NCBI GenBank assembly: GCA_037179385.1
Contig: CM074193.1
Coordinates: 4,299,547 to 4,363,546 of the forward strand
Direction: 5' to 3'
Origin: Holothuria scabra
Taxonomy: Eukaryota > Echinodermata > Holothuroidea > Aspidochirotida > Holothuriidae
DNA: 64,000 bases
The notes beneath the pieces were generated by a model that ran no database searches, had not been told where the DNA came from, and was given only the letters and a program-made list of their open reading frames with translations. How positions within the stretch are numbered: position 1 is the stretch's first letter; each line of letters opens with the position of its first letter. This document shows, in pieces, positions 23,318-35,318 of this stretch. The position numbers and the translations under genes are program-made.

Positions 23318-23483
23318 CAGGGGTGTGCATGTGGGTCTTGGCACACTGGTCAATCTAACGGGGGGAAGGATGGGGGAAAGGGGTGACGGTAAGACTCCAC
23401 CTAATAAAACCTATTTCTACTCCACTGGGACCACCCAGACTGCTGCAGCAACATGATTTGGTCCAAGAGTTTGCACGCCCATG
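23318..23483. mobile_element. 166-bp hAT MITE
   Basis: The left end is CAGGGGTGTGCATGTGGG and the right end, reverse complemented, CATGGGCGTGCAAACTCTTGG. The flanking octamers CTCTATAC and CTCTACAC agree at 7 of 8 positions. CAGGGGTG is a common hAT terminus. Confidence 0.65.
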
Positions 23484-23772
23484 CTCTACACCATAATGAA
23501 CCACCGTTGGAAACTGAGGCATGACTAACGTTCCTACCCTTCACAGTCACTACAGTTCATTGCACACATGGGCTGACGTGCGACAGTGTGAAAAAAGTTC
23601 AGCCGGTAACGCTCGTAACGTTACGATATAGGCCTATGGCCGACAGATATTCACATTATTAATTCAAATCTTGTTGTTGTGGACAGGGAGTTGCAGCTCC
23701 CTGTTGTGGCGAAGGCAAGGCGGCATGAAAGTTAGTAGCCAGCCTATTCACCCGGGCTTAATACCATACGAT

Positions 23773-26246
23773 CAGGGGTGGCGCCAGGATTTGCCCGCCA
23801 GGGGGACCAGAATTTCAAGTCCCCGACAAAGCCAATGTTATGTCCCAGTTGAACGTGACTTTGCAGAATTTGAGGCCGCGGAGCACGCCGAAATTTTGGG
23901 CTTTCTTTTTAACAAACACTCAAAAATCTGGAGTTTAATGAAGTAAAAATTAAAACTTATGGAAGAAATTTGGCTTTTATTGGCACTGTAAAAAATTTTG
24001 GGTGTCTATTAAAGGCAGGCATTCGTCACCCCAAACTACAGTTTCAGTATACATATATCAAAACTCTCAATTGGTACAGCTCTTTGACTGGCATCACATT
24101 CAAACAATGCATCATAGCTAAATTACACAGCATGGGCACTGAGAGTGTCTTGATTACACATTATGGACTTGTATGGCCACTGGGACAAGCCATGAAGCAA
24201 TAAACTAGGATTGTGTCTGGATAAAGATGAGTTTTAGATAAATGTGGGAGGGGCTAGAAGTAAGTAGGTTGGGAGAATTGGAACTGTTTGGGACGATGAA
24301 AATATGCCTTCAAGGAATCTGTCCTTCATGAGGGGAAAATCAAAAACGTTACATGGGAAACAGCTGAAATTCTTTTGGGCTTACGCATTGAATCGTACAA
24401 GACCTACTTACTAACTAAGGCCTTGAGACGACACTAAAAGTTTGCCCGGAAAGTTTTTCCCTTTTTTAGCGAATCTTTCAAAATTAAGGGCTTATCATGA
24501 TGAAGAAATTTTGGATTTTAATGAAAGAAAATTTTGTTTTTGATAAGGTTATAATGAAAAATTCGGTTTCTGTTATCAAGTGATATGCTTTTCAGGAGCA
24601 AAATTAGGTAGTATGTCGTGTGATTAACAGAGTTGGCTTTGGTTATTTATTGTACGGAGTATCCATCGAAATTTAAAAATTTTGTTATTTTTAACAATCT
24701 CAAGCTAATATTGGAGAAAAATTATAATTTTATGACAGTTTGGGGGTTTTATGGAGGAATCTGACGTTCTCATGAGGAAAATCAAGTAGGGGTGATTTGC
24801 AGTTTTGTTGAGGTTTCTGAATATCATCATTCAGATTTAGGCCCCAGGACCTGTTGGAGCATTCTCCCGAGGAAAAAAAATTGGGTTCGCATATATTTGA
24901 AGTTTTATATTTTATCTATTGTCATAGGCGTACGGGAGCTTGTCAACTGAGTTTGGGAGGGGCAGAATTGTTGTTTTGTCCGAAAGATTATTTAAGTCGA
25001 GCGCAGAGAATTTTTTGAAAAGTGGAGAACCCCGGATGGCATTTTCTGGGCTCGTAACTAGAATTGAAGAAGTCCTTTCTTTCAGATTTCTTTCGCGATA
25101 AATATATTTTCACTTCATAATACTGCCCAAAACGAAGAATAATTTACAAACACGCATTGTTCTGTTCAGTTATCTGTTCGACTAAAACATTATCTATGCG
25201 AAGCGCCAACATCAGTTAGCGAAGAGCGTACAAAAATTATTAAAAAATCTAACCCTAGGATAGCCGGAATGGCATTTCCCAGACTTGTAACTAGAAATGA
25301 AGCAGTCGTTATTTTGAGCTTTCCTTTAAAATGAAAGTTTCACTAAATTCACTTCAATGGAGAAAAACCCAACTTGTTAATGATCAGAAAAGTGGGAGAT
25401 AAAAGTTACTGCAACAATTAGATGTAATGGTCTTGTCTCTTTTCGGGGGCAGGGGGCGGGGGGCTATGCAACGGAATTGAAAACATACTAAAATGTTTGA
25501 GTAGATTAGCACTCTTAATTAAACAAGGTGTTTCTTGATTGGTTGTTGCCATTGTATTGTATCGATTGCATTTTTTGTCATGAACAACCCCTGGTCCGTT
25601 TTTGTAAGGAGAATTCGGAATTGTGAGTTTCCTTGAAGAATATGGTCTTCTAGTAAGCAAGATCAAGAAGGTCGTCCGAGTGACTACAGACCCACATCTT
25701 TTATCGTAGATCTGTAGATGAAGTCTCCCTACAAAATTAGATTCTTTCAACGACAGGGGTGGGTAGCCCGTCCCCGACGGAGGCATGACCTTGCGCGCGC
25801 ACGGATTGAAGATGGAATGAGGGAAAGGAGAGCTAGTAAGAAGTGATTAAAACCGATTCAGATATGCATTAAAATACAAAAAAGTAGTTCAAAAAGAAAA
25901 ATATGTTCACCCATCCAGTAACTTCAGTCCTTTACGTTTTTCATGTTTAGGCCTCCCCGAAAAATTGTCGTCCTTTCCCGACAGGGGAAGAGATAGGACG
26001 AGGTACATAGAATGTTGTTAAACAGAGTTAAGAAGTGATTTAAAATCGATTCCTATATGTATTAAAATAGCATTTTAAAACAAAAACTATGTTCTAGATC
26101 GCCCATCCGGTAACCAGTCCAGTCTTTGTGGAGTTTGTTATTATTATTATTTTTTAGGTCTCCCCGACGAAACCGTCGACCTTCCCCGACGCGGGGGGGG
26201 GGGGGAGTGTTCCCCGACGGTGGATCCCCCGCTGGCGCCACCCCCG
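23773..26246 (+). mobile_element. hAT-like element C, copy 2 (C2)
   Basis: Starts CAGGGGTGGCGCCAGG and ends GGCGCCACCCCCG. The octamer CATACGAT precedes and follows it (23765-23772; 26247-26254), a perfect 8-bp duplication. The element is 2474 bp and noncoding, collinear with C1 apart from the extreme right end and small indels. It contains one GCGAAGCGCCAAC-type motif (about 25195). An internal cataggcgtacgggagc phrase (about 24925; also in C1 near 18920) looks like a fossil hAT end, so the family itself may be a composite. Confidence 0.85.
24009..24312 (+). mobile_element. TTAA MITE family F, copy 1
   Basis: Begins TTAAAGGCAGGCATTC and ends ...GCCTTCA, with the right TTAA mutated to TTCA. 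It is homologous to 27901-28202, and inverted to 28199-28509 and 53409-53974. Terminal AGGC plus TTAA duplication fits piggyBac or Kolobok-type movement. It sits inside element C2. Confidence 0.65.
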
Positions 26247-26254
26247 CATACGAT

Positions 26255-26433
26255 GTTCCTTAAGTTGAATTTGTGTTGTGAGGGAAAGGATGAACATGAA
26301 ATAGCCCCCTTGAATATTCTCGTAGATAAACATTATGCTCATTTTAGTGTAATTGTTATTGTTGATGTGACGAAAAAAGGGGGCGCTGAGGCCGTAACCC
26401 CCCCCCCCCCCCCCCTCATTGGATCCGCGCCTG
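26255..26433. repeat. orphan hAT-type right end
   Basis: Ends ...ATTGGATCCGCGCCTG at 26433 after a C16 tract; reverse complemented this is a CAGGCGCGGATCC terminus. The following octamer is AGACTGCT. No left end with that octamer directly outside it was found, so the element is split or truncated. Confidence 0.45.
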
Positions 26434-26741
26434 AGACTGCTTTATGAGCGACAACTAACTGCATTGACGGTTGCAATTTGGAAGAAAATTTGGAATTCTA
26501 TGAAAGACAGGTTTACAAAAATAGTTATATAGCTGCCAGTGTCTCTTGATGATGTGGTGTCACATGTGGTAAATATCTGATTTTGTTATTTCCAGAGCTC
26601 GGAAACGTTTAACAAATTGAATCGACATAAAATAACAGGTTAAAGGGCAAATGAGGACTGTAAAGACCCCATAAGATGCCATGCAATCCAACTGCTGCCA
26701 CTCCCCCAAAGCAAACTACCAACCTTATGAGCCCCGAAATG

Positions 26742-26999
26742 TTAGATTCTACCACAGTCATGGTAAAACTTGTCAATATTTACCTTGAAACTGTACACTG
26801 ATGTGGAGTTAACAACCCACTCAGGCAGGCTATTCCACTTTGGGGATAAGGTAGATTTCTAAACGCAGGTATGAGTCGAGCAGGTCTCTCCTGAACTTGC
26901 TCTAAAAGCAATTTGTCCTTTTCGAAGAAGGGACTCCAGGCCTGTGCAGCATAGTCGAGATGGGGTCTAACCAGCTGCTTATAAAAAATTAGCACAATT
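26742..26999 (-). pseudogene. LINE reverse transcriptase C-terminal fragment
   Basis: The minus strand reads YKQLVRPHLDYAAQAWSP then LLEQVQERPARLIPAFR, the region just downstream of the RT domain in CR1/Jockey-group LINEs. After a frame change near 26860 it reads WNSLPEWVVNSTSV and FKVNIDKFYHDCGRI before a stop at 26742-26744. The middle of this domain is deleted. This is a truncated, inactive copy; the fragment is too short to assign the clade. Confidence 0.8.
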
Positions 27000-27014
27000 T
27001 TTTTTTACCAAAAC

Positions 27015-27603
27015 TCTGAAAAAATTCACTTCATAATACTGCACCAATCGAAGAATAATTCACAAGCATGCTTTGTTCTATGATGTAATCTGATCGACCA
27101 AAACACTATCTATGCAGAGCGCCACCATCAGTTGGCGCGGAGCACACAGAAAAATTTTAAAACATCTTAACCTTCAGATACCGGAATGGCATTTACCAGA
27201 TTTGTAACTAGAAATGGAGCAGTGCGTCGTTATTTTGAGTTTTCCTTTGAAATGAGTTTCACTTCAATAGAAAAACCCAACTTGCTAAATTATCAGAAAA
27301 TTACCAGATAAAAGGTACTGCTGCAATAAGATGTAAAGGCCTTGTCTTTTTTTGGGGGAGGGACTATGCAACGGAACTGAAAACATACTTGTACAGTATA
27401 ATATTTTTGATTGTATTAAGAATCCTTCTTGAATTCAATTGCAAGGTCCACTAAAAAGATGAAATTTTTTACGAGACTGGCCGAATTCCAGACTGTAAAG
27501 TGATTTTACTTCCAACTTATTTGAAAATATGGCACGTTACAAACTCCCGACAGGGGGGGGGGGGTGGAGGGGGTGTCTCCGCCTCCCGTTGGAGCCACCC
27601 CTG
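27015..27603 (+). mobile_element. element C, truncated copy 3
   Basis: From 27015 the sequence matches C2 from about 25107 (cacttcataatactgc) and includes a GCAGAGCGCCACC-type motif at 27115. It ends GGAGCCACCCCTG at 27603, a hAT-type right end. The left half is missing and the junction with the LINE fragment is a T-rich stretch. Confidence 0.6.
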
Positions 27604-27900
27604 TCCCCATGACAGGTGACTTCTTGGTAAAAACAGATACAAAATAATCATTGAACAAATTTATGAGCGAAAACTAATGCATTCTATATTGCGTTTTGCG
27701 GCGCGCCAAGCGCGCCAGAAGTTTTGCTCTCTTTAGAAATGGAAAAATAAAAAAGTAGCTTTCGGAACCGGGAAGACCCCGGGGAATGTCCCCCTGTCCC
27801 CCGGGACTGTCGTGGTTTCCCCTTCCTCCAGTCTCCCCCGGCCTACGCCTATGGTTTGCAGCCATCTGTCGTTTAATGCATGGTAAGCGAAATATTTTGC
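27604..27900. repeat. GC-palindrome block and second orphan hAT-type end
   Basis: Contains GGCGCGCCAAGCGCGCC at 27701-27717 and ends GGCCTACGCCTATG at 27853, which reverse complemented is CATAGGCGTAGGCC, another terminus-like sequence. No matching left end was identified. Confidence 0.4.
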
Positions 27901-28202
27901 TTAAAGGTTTATTCATCTCACCCCAAACTGCAGTTCTTGTAGGGGGTACCAAAACTCTGAATTGGCTCAGCTCTTTAATTGACAGCTAATTCAAACAATG
28001 CTGAATACCAAAGTTTATATTACACCTCATTAACTGTACTGAGAGTGTTTTGATTATTCACATTGAGCTTTTCTATACTCACCCTTAATAAATAAACTAA
28101 GATTGTGTGTGGATGAGGATGAATTTCAGACAATTGTGTGAGGGTTAAGTAAGAAGGTTAGGAGAATTGGTTCTGTTTGGGGTGAGAGAATCAGGCCTTT
28201 AA
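27901..28202 (+). mobile_element. TTAA MITE family F, copy 2
   Basis: Left TTAA at 27901-27904, right TTAA at 28199-28202. The inverted ends read AGGTTTATTC and AGGCCTGATTC and lead into CACCCCAAAC on both sides. Noncoding. Confidence 0.75.
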
Positions 28203-28509
28203 AGGCCCAGTTCTTTCAGCTCAAACAATACCAATTCTCCTAACCTTCTTACTTAAGCCCCCCCCACACACACACAATTGTCTGAAATTCATCCTCATCC
28301 AGATAAAGTCTCAGTTTATTGCTTCAAGGTGAGTATAGAAAAACTCAATTTATAACCAAAACACTCTCAGTAACGTTCATGCTGTGTAATGTAAGCTTTG
28401 GTACTCTGCATTGTTTGAATTAGCTGTCAGTCAAAGAGCTGAGCCAATTGAGAATTTCGGTACCCCCGTACCAAAATTGTAGTATGGAGTGAGAGGTTTG
28501 GCCCTTTAA
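28199..28509 (-). mobile_element. TTAA MITE family F, copy 3 (inverted)
   Basis: Shares the central TTAA (28199-28202) with copy 2 and runs as its reverse complement to a TTAA at 28506-28509. The two copies therefore make a roughly 610-bp head-to-head palindrome. Confidence 0.75.
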
Positions 28510-29015
28510 AGTCCGATGGACGCTACCCGTCGCTCACACTCTTATTAGTACATGTATGTCTACCAGGGGCGTAGCCAGGATTTTCTTGTGGGGAGGGGGG
28601 CAAAGTCGACTCATCGCTCCAATCTTGACCGACAGGACTATCTAAGCCATCAGTTGGCGCGGAGCGTACAAGAAAATTTTCGGTTTTAGAAACCCCTCAG
28701 AGGGCAGGAAACGGCACTTCCCGCGTGTTTTATGCTGCATGTTCCCAGTCTGGAAATATGGATCTTATTTCTGAAATTTCTCAAGTAATGCAAAAATAAA
28801 CAATCTATGAAAAATGTTACTACATGTTCCTAAGCGGAGCTCTACCATCGATTGGCACGGAGCGTACCTGAAAATTTTTGGCTTTACAAACCCCTCAGAT
28901 GGCCGGAAACGGCACTTCCCGAGTGTTCTAAGCAAGAATATGTTCAGCTCAACTTCGAAATTCTCCCCGCTTCTTAATTGGAGCACTTGACAAATATTGA
29001 GGGGCTGAACATACC

Positions 29016-30598
29016 CAGTGGCGTAGCCAGGATGCGATTTTTTGGGGGGCCTAGGTAACAAATGGGGGCCTGGTACCTCCGAGGGTCAGACACGGCAAGA
29101 CTATCTAAGCGGAGCGCCACCATCAGTTGGCGCGGAGCGTACAAGAAAATTTTGGACTTTAAAACCCCTCCAGATGGCCGGAAACGGCACTTCCCATGTG
29201 TTTTAAGCTGGATGTATCCAGCCTTGAAATACGAATCTCATGTCTGCGACTTCTCAAATAATGAGAATAAAAAATCAATCTATGAAAAATGGTAATACAT
29301 ACACTTTTTAGGGTCCCCGAAACTGGGCACTTCTGATCTGTGACCTGGGGGATGAGACTGAAAGGAACCGGTATCTCCCTTTCCCTTGGGAAAATTGTAA
29401 ATTTCAGGACTTAGATCGCAAATGCGGCAATATTTGAATCTAAGCGGAGCGCCACCATCGGTTGGCGCGGAGCGCACAAGAAAATTTTGGGCTTTAAAAC
29501 CCCTCCAGATGGCCGGAAACGGCACTTCCCACGTGTTTTAAACTGGATGTACCCAGCCGCAAATGCGCCAATATTTGAATGGATTTCAGCTTACCTCAGG
29601 CAGTACATTACCCTTTAACAGGAAAACCAAAAGTAGTTGTGTCCCCCTCTGAGAAACTTTCTTTATAGATGCAAAATGGTGCTATGTTTGGCAAAACTTT
29701 GAACTGATTACAGGCCTAAGTTTTAGGATTTTCCCTTTTTGGGAAGCATGAAAAATATCAAAATATTTTTAGTTTTTGTAGAGATTTTACAAGAGACATA
29801 CATACTGCCAAAGAAACAATTTGCAAAATTCATCGGTACATTACATAGTCAAAATTAAAATACTACGAATAAATCTCTCAGAATAATTGAACCGCAAAGC
29901 AGAAGGAAACACATGAAATCCGGACCTTGTGGACATTTTACAAATCCCCCGGACGCCAGTGCCAACTAGTAAAAAGAGGACTTGTCGAAAAAATCGTCCT
30001 ACAGTGGCACTTGTCATGGGCAGGAGTGAGGCACGACGTAGGCCTACATGTTAAGGATGGAAGGGAAGAATTATCAGAAGGCAGTACCGTACCCTTACCT
30101 GCTTACGGCATATTTTGTGTATGATAAAGTATAGGAATGGTCGTGTAAGAGTGGTCTCCAGTGTACGATTGCCTTATTTTCAGTAAATCAATCAGCAATC
30201 CGAAAGGCAGAAAGGGTCTTAACCTAACAAAGTCACATTAAAGTTTATCGTCGAGACTTTCGTTTCATCTTCGAAGTGAAATGCAATAAACGTCAGTGCA
30301 GATCACAAACGGTATCCAATTTAGTGAAAGTAGGCATTTTGAAGTTATTACTTGATTTCATACGTGCGCACAAAATGTGTTTTACACACATGCATCCATG
30401 TTTTTTTTTTAATTTTTACACATTTTATTTATTTTCTGTTTTGAAGGATATACTTCAAAGTTTATTTCCGTTCAAACATTTTATTTTTTTTCAATTACTC
30501 TATCAGGACGCAAAAAATCTGGGGGGCGGGGGGACCTGAAGAAAATCTGGGGGCCTAGGCCCCCCCCAGGCCCCCCCCCCCCCGTGGCTACGCCACTG
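29016..30598. mobile_element. hAT-like element B nested in D2
   Basis: Ends CAGTGGCGTAGCCAGGATGC and, reverse complemented, CAGTGGCGTAGCCACGGGGG. A perfect 8-bp duplication AACATACC lies at 29008-29015 and 30599-30606. In D1 the same place (near 16405-16420) is uninterrupted, with a single copy of that octamer, so the insertion is directly demonstrated. The element is 1583 bp and noncoding, with two GCGGAGCGCCACC motifs (about 29107, 29441), each followed by GATGGCCGGAAACGGCAC. Its right third is homologous to the left arm of the 9112 composite. Confidence 0.9.
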
Positions 30599-32629
30599 AA
30601 CATACCTTTAGCCCCCACTTTTTCATTTTTCATCGCCGCCACTGGGGTGCGGCATTTTCTTGAGGGAGCGAAGCGCCCAAGTGAGGAGCCGAGCGACCGA
30701 ACGGGGGGAGGGTGTGGTTTCCCCCTCCTACCCCAAGGAGATTTTGCAATTTTACATCAAAATTGAGCGATCTGGTGAACACCTAAGCTGGAATTTTTTG
30801 ACATTTTCAATCTTGTATCAATGTTTTCCTTATTCCCTCGAGAGTTAGTGTGTGGCTGTAAGAGGGTTACTGTACGAATCAATGGGGCCCTAGGGAATTG
30901 TGTTGCACTAAAACAAAACAGCTACTCATAAGGCTTACATTGGCTAAACCAGCGGAAATTGACATTTTGCCCTGAAAACGCCAAAACTCCATTTAAATAA
31001 AAAAAATAATGAAAAAAATTTAGGTCTGGGCGGGAGTAAGTGCGAACCCCCTGAACCCCCTGGCTAGGGGCCTGTCTCCCTGGGTGTCCCCCTCCCCTTT
31101 TGGAATTTTTTGCTGTCTCGACGAGCTTAGATGCAATATGGTGCTATATTTTGTTCTTTTGATACTAGAATCCAGCGTGTTCTCCACAGGGGGTTTTAGA
31201 GGGGCGACACGCCCTCCTAGTGAAATTGGCCGCCCCTCCAAAATAGTTGCCGCCCTCCAAAAAATGCAGCTTCCATTTCTAGTTCATTGCTTCATAACAC
31301 ATATACAAGTTATAACTGGTAAAATGTGTCTTCCCTCCAGGCTTGGCGCCAGGATTTGCCCGACGAAGGGCCACTCTCCGAACGGGGGAGGGGTAGGGTG
31401 AGTAGCGACCCCAAGCCCCGACAGCCAGGATGCCGTCGATGAGTTGATAAGGGAGATTTGAAGAAAACCTGTGCACTATACCTGCCATTGCGAGTCATAT
31501 ACGACATCAAATTTGTATATGCTGGAGGAAGATATTTCCGCACGGATTTAACCGTAAAAATTTTTTTGGGTTAGCCTACACTTAAAAGAATCTGTACTTA
31601 TTTAAAGCTTATATACGTCAATTGGGCCCTATCGGGCAAAACTTATATTGTACTTCCTTCTTCGAGTCCGTACCGCACGACTGACACAAGAGATTATTAA
31701 CTAAGTTTAGCGAAATGAGATGAAATTCCCGATATGTACATTAATCCATTTATTCTACTTATTAATTTACTTGAAAAGATTTGAAAGGTTTGTACTTTAT
31801 TAGCTCTAGGTAACGGAACTGAGGAAGAGTGTGCAAAGCGTACCGAACATTTTGGGTTTCATCGCAGAAATAACTCTTTGAAAGCCAAAATAACTAAGCC
31901 GATCATGGGAAGGCGACAGATTATTCCCGACAGGGGGCGGGACATGCCAGCGACCACAAGTTCCGACAGCCCTTATGTCGAGGGGGTGGTGAGAAGGGCA
32001 TATGAAGGAGCCTAATTATCCCATGTCATTGTAGCCTGGGACACATTTTTGAACAATATCACCTAACCTGTCCGAATCTGTCTGAGTCTGCATCGTGAAA
32101 TTGCAAAGCGCGCGAAGCGCGCGAAAATTTTTGGTAGGCTTACAAAAATAACATAGCCTATATACCGTAATTTCATTTCATTTCATTTATTGTTTCGTTT
32201 CACAATAATTTGTCATACATGTGAGAAAGATCAATTGCATCAAATAAGAAAAAAAGTCGTGAAAAGGGAAGTGTGTTAAAAAACCCTTGAGGGTTTGTCT
32301 AGAACACACTCCCCAGAAAGCATTAAACCGAAATAAAAGTTCACTTATGTCTAACTTAGTTTCAATACCAGTCCACCCCCTTCTTTACCCCCCCCCAAAA
32401 AAACCTTACCCTCCCCCCTTCCTTATCTTAGGAAAATACGAGAGGATACTTAGTATAGGTTTATCATGTAACGCCGTAAGACACTTCTAACAGATTTTAC
32501 TGAAGGTCTACAGGCAGGATTAAGTTGACTTGAAAGGCTGTTCCATACTTTCACAGCGCGATATCTCAAACTGTATCTAGTGAGGGTTTTTCCGTACACG
32601 GGTCGAAGGAGTGACGTATTTCTAGTGTT

Positions 32630-33450
32630 TTACGAGTGAAATGAACAGTTTTTCTCGAAAAAGTCGCAGAAAGATGATGGCAGAGTGTTATTAAAGAAAC
32701 GATAAGCGAATGTTGAAATACTTAGCCTAATAATGTCGTTTAGTTTTAGTAGGTTCAATGATTTGAATAAGCCGTTGGTATGATCACGAGGGCGAGCAGA
32801 GCATATATGTCGAAGGGCTCTTTTTTGAAGAACAGTTAATCTATTTAAATGGCGAATAGTGGTACCAGACCAGACAATACAGCAATAAGACAAATGTGGT
32901 AGAATAAGGGTAAGGTAAATCTGTCTCAGGATAAATCGAGGCAAAATATGCTTCAATCTACAAAGAATACCTACACCTTTAGAGACCTGATTACAGACGT
33001 GTGAAATGTGTTTTTCCCATGAAAGATTGGAGTCGATGTACACCCCAAGAAATTTTACGCAATTGGCTTGCTTGATTCGTTGACCATCAACATGTATATC
33101 AAAGGCATAGTTTCTATTACATGAGTTGAAAACTAGGTAGTTGGTTTTAGATGCGTTCAGAGATAACTTATTTGCAGCAAACCACTTTGAAAGTACAGAT
33201 AACTCGTTACAGACAGTAGTTTGTAATGTTAATAGGTCGCTATTTGAGAAAAAAATATTTGTATCATCGGCAAATAGAATGAGATTAGATTGTTTGGAAG
33301 CAAGACTGATATCATTCATATAGATTATAAATAGCAGAGGACCAAGAATAGAACCCTGTGGAACTCCACATTTAACATTTAAGTAATCAGATTTACAATT
33401 CTTAAGTGATGCAAACTGTTTTCGATTATGTAAGTAGCTTTTAAACCGAG
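32630..33450 (-). pseudogene. LINE ORF2: RT FADD box, thumb and C-terminus
   Basis: Reads FKSYLHNRKQF, GVPQGSILGPLLFIIYMNDI, the catalytic FADD box (LFADDTNIFF) and FLGVYIDSNLSWEKHI, then the post-RT region (YLTLILPHLSYCCIVWSG; LQKRALRHICSARPRDH). An in-frame TAA after CSFHS truncates it, but a family-typical C-terminal stretch stays in frame beyond the stop down to 32450. Confidence 0.9.
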
Positions 33451-33750
33451 TGAAGAACCTCTTATGCCGTAATGGGCTAGTTTGTGTAAAAGAATAACGT
33501 GGTCTATTGTATCGAATGCTTTCGATAAATCCAGGAAAACACCTAAGGAAGTTCCATGCAAGTCAATGGCTTTACTAATCATATCAATAGCATAAGTTAA
33601 GGCTAGTTCGGTTGAGTGCCCAGAGCGAAAACCATACTGTCCTTTAAATAGAATATTATGTTTTGTAAGGAAACTTTGTACTCGATTAAACATTAATCTT
33701 TCTAGAATTTTTGAAAGACCTGGCAAAACGGAAACAGGGCGATAATTAAC
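33379..33750 (-). pseudogene. LINE ORF2: RT palm, first catalytic box
   Basis: Continues the RT in another frame: NYRPVSVLPGLSKILE, GQYGFRSGHSTELAL and the first catalytic aspartate motif FLDLSKAFDTIDH. The frame shifts again after HYGIRG near 33455; the parent frame then resumes with FTRFKSYLHNRKQF. Confidence 0.85.
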
Positions 33751-35318
33751 AAAGTGCCGTGCTTGGAATCGCCATTTTTGTAAACTGGAACAACTTTTGC
33801 CATTTTCATTTCATCAGGAAAAATTCCTAGCTTCAGAGAATTATTGAAGATGTGTTCTAATGGTTTGGTTATAAATGGTATAACCGTACGTATAATTGAC
33901 GGGCGTAAATCATCGAAACCTGCAGACTTTCCTGGTTTCAGGCAGTCATAAGCTAACTTAGTAATTTCCTCCTCACAGGTCGGAAAGAGAAATAAGCTAG
34001 AATTATTTCTCTCAGGTAGACTATCAAAAACGGAAGTACTGGTCTGCTTTATTTTATCGGCCAGAGACGGTCCAAGATTAACAAAGAAATTATTAAATGC
34101 ATTTGCAACTTTACGAGGCTCCGTAAGGAGACAATTTCCATCATTGAAAGTTTCAGGTAAACTGCCATTTGAACTATTCTTATGGATAATTTTGTTAACA
34201 TTTTGCCATGTACTTTTCATATCATTTTTGCAGTCATTGAACAGTTCATGATAGTAATTTCTTTTAACAATGCGTATAACGTGGTTCAGTTTGTTACGGT
34301 ATTTCTTAAATTGTACTTTATTTTCATTTGTTGGAGATTTCAAAAGTTTTCTATGTAGATGGTTTTTACGCTTAATTGAGTTAGCAATGCCTGCAGTCAC
34401 CCAATTTTTTCTTCTCTTCTTTTTACGACCAATATGCACAAAGGGAAAACAGGAATCATATGTTCTGCAAAGTGTATCAACAAAACAGCTGTATGCTGTA
34501 TTGGGGTCATCAATGGAATAAACTGCCTCCCAGCTTGTGTTATAAATACAAGTCGTAAAATTTTCTACATTTCGTTTGCACAAGTTTCGAATGAAAACTT
34601 TCTCAACCTTAGGTTTCTGTATTCGTAGAGAAGAATTAACGAATATTGGAAAATGGTCACTTAAAACAAGGATTCCACTCACATCAATTTTTACATTCGG
34701 ATCAATAGTACTGACATTCACTAAGATATTGTCAATAAGGGAAGCTCTAGTGCTACATACCCTAGTCGATTGAGTAATAGTTGGTAGGAACCCACTTGAC
34801 TTTATAACGTTCATAAAATCTGATGACATGTTTTTCATGAGATCAATGTTAAAATCACCCATTATGTAACCAAACTTGATTTCCTCTGACACTTTACTTA
34901 AAATACTGTACATGGAATTATTGAAACTTGCGACATCTCCACTTGGTGGGCGATAAACAACCCCAATAATAATATTGTGATGAACAAACGGTATACTTAT
35001 TTCCACAAAAATAGTTTCAATATTAGCACTGAAGACTGACATGTCATTACGAACATGTGGTTGAAACTCATCTTTAATAAATAAAGCGACACCACCCCCT
35101 TTCTTACTTTTTCGATGATTTTCTATTAATGAATAACCATCAATCCCCAAGACAGGTGAAACACTGTCACGAAACCAAGTTTCAGTAAAACCTAATGCTG
35201 CAAAATTGTGATCAAGTAGTCCCAGGTAATCTGTAACACAATCGAAGTTTTTACTAAGACTACGACTGTTAAGGTGGAAGACATTAAATCCATTCTTGTC
35301 TACATTGAGAAAAATCAT
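33702..35318 (-). pseudogene. LINE ORF2: endonuclease and N-terminal RT part
   Basis: A 538-codon frame starting at MIFLNVDKNGFNVFHLNSRS. Residues about 10-235 are endonuclease: the Asn in HLNSRS, Glu in TETW, YRPP, Asp/Asn in GDFNID and the terminal SDHF box are all present, so catalytic positions look intact. About 300-400 is a basic linker. From about 470 the RT fingers start (KPGKSAGFDDLRPSIIR, MAKVVPVYKNGD). The frame is lost just after NGDSKH by an indel near 33750; the next frame continues NYRPVSVLPGLSKILE. Confidence 0.9.

Noticed and set aside
23437..23444. Octamer agactgct as the left partner of the orphan end at 26433
   Set aside because: The bases after it do not form a CAG-type terminus and it lies inside the 166-bp MITE.
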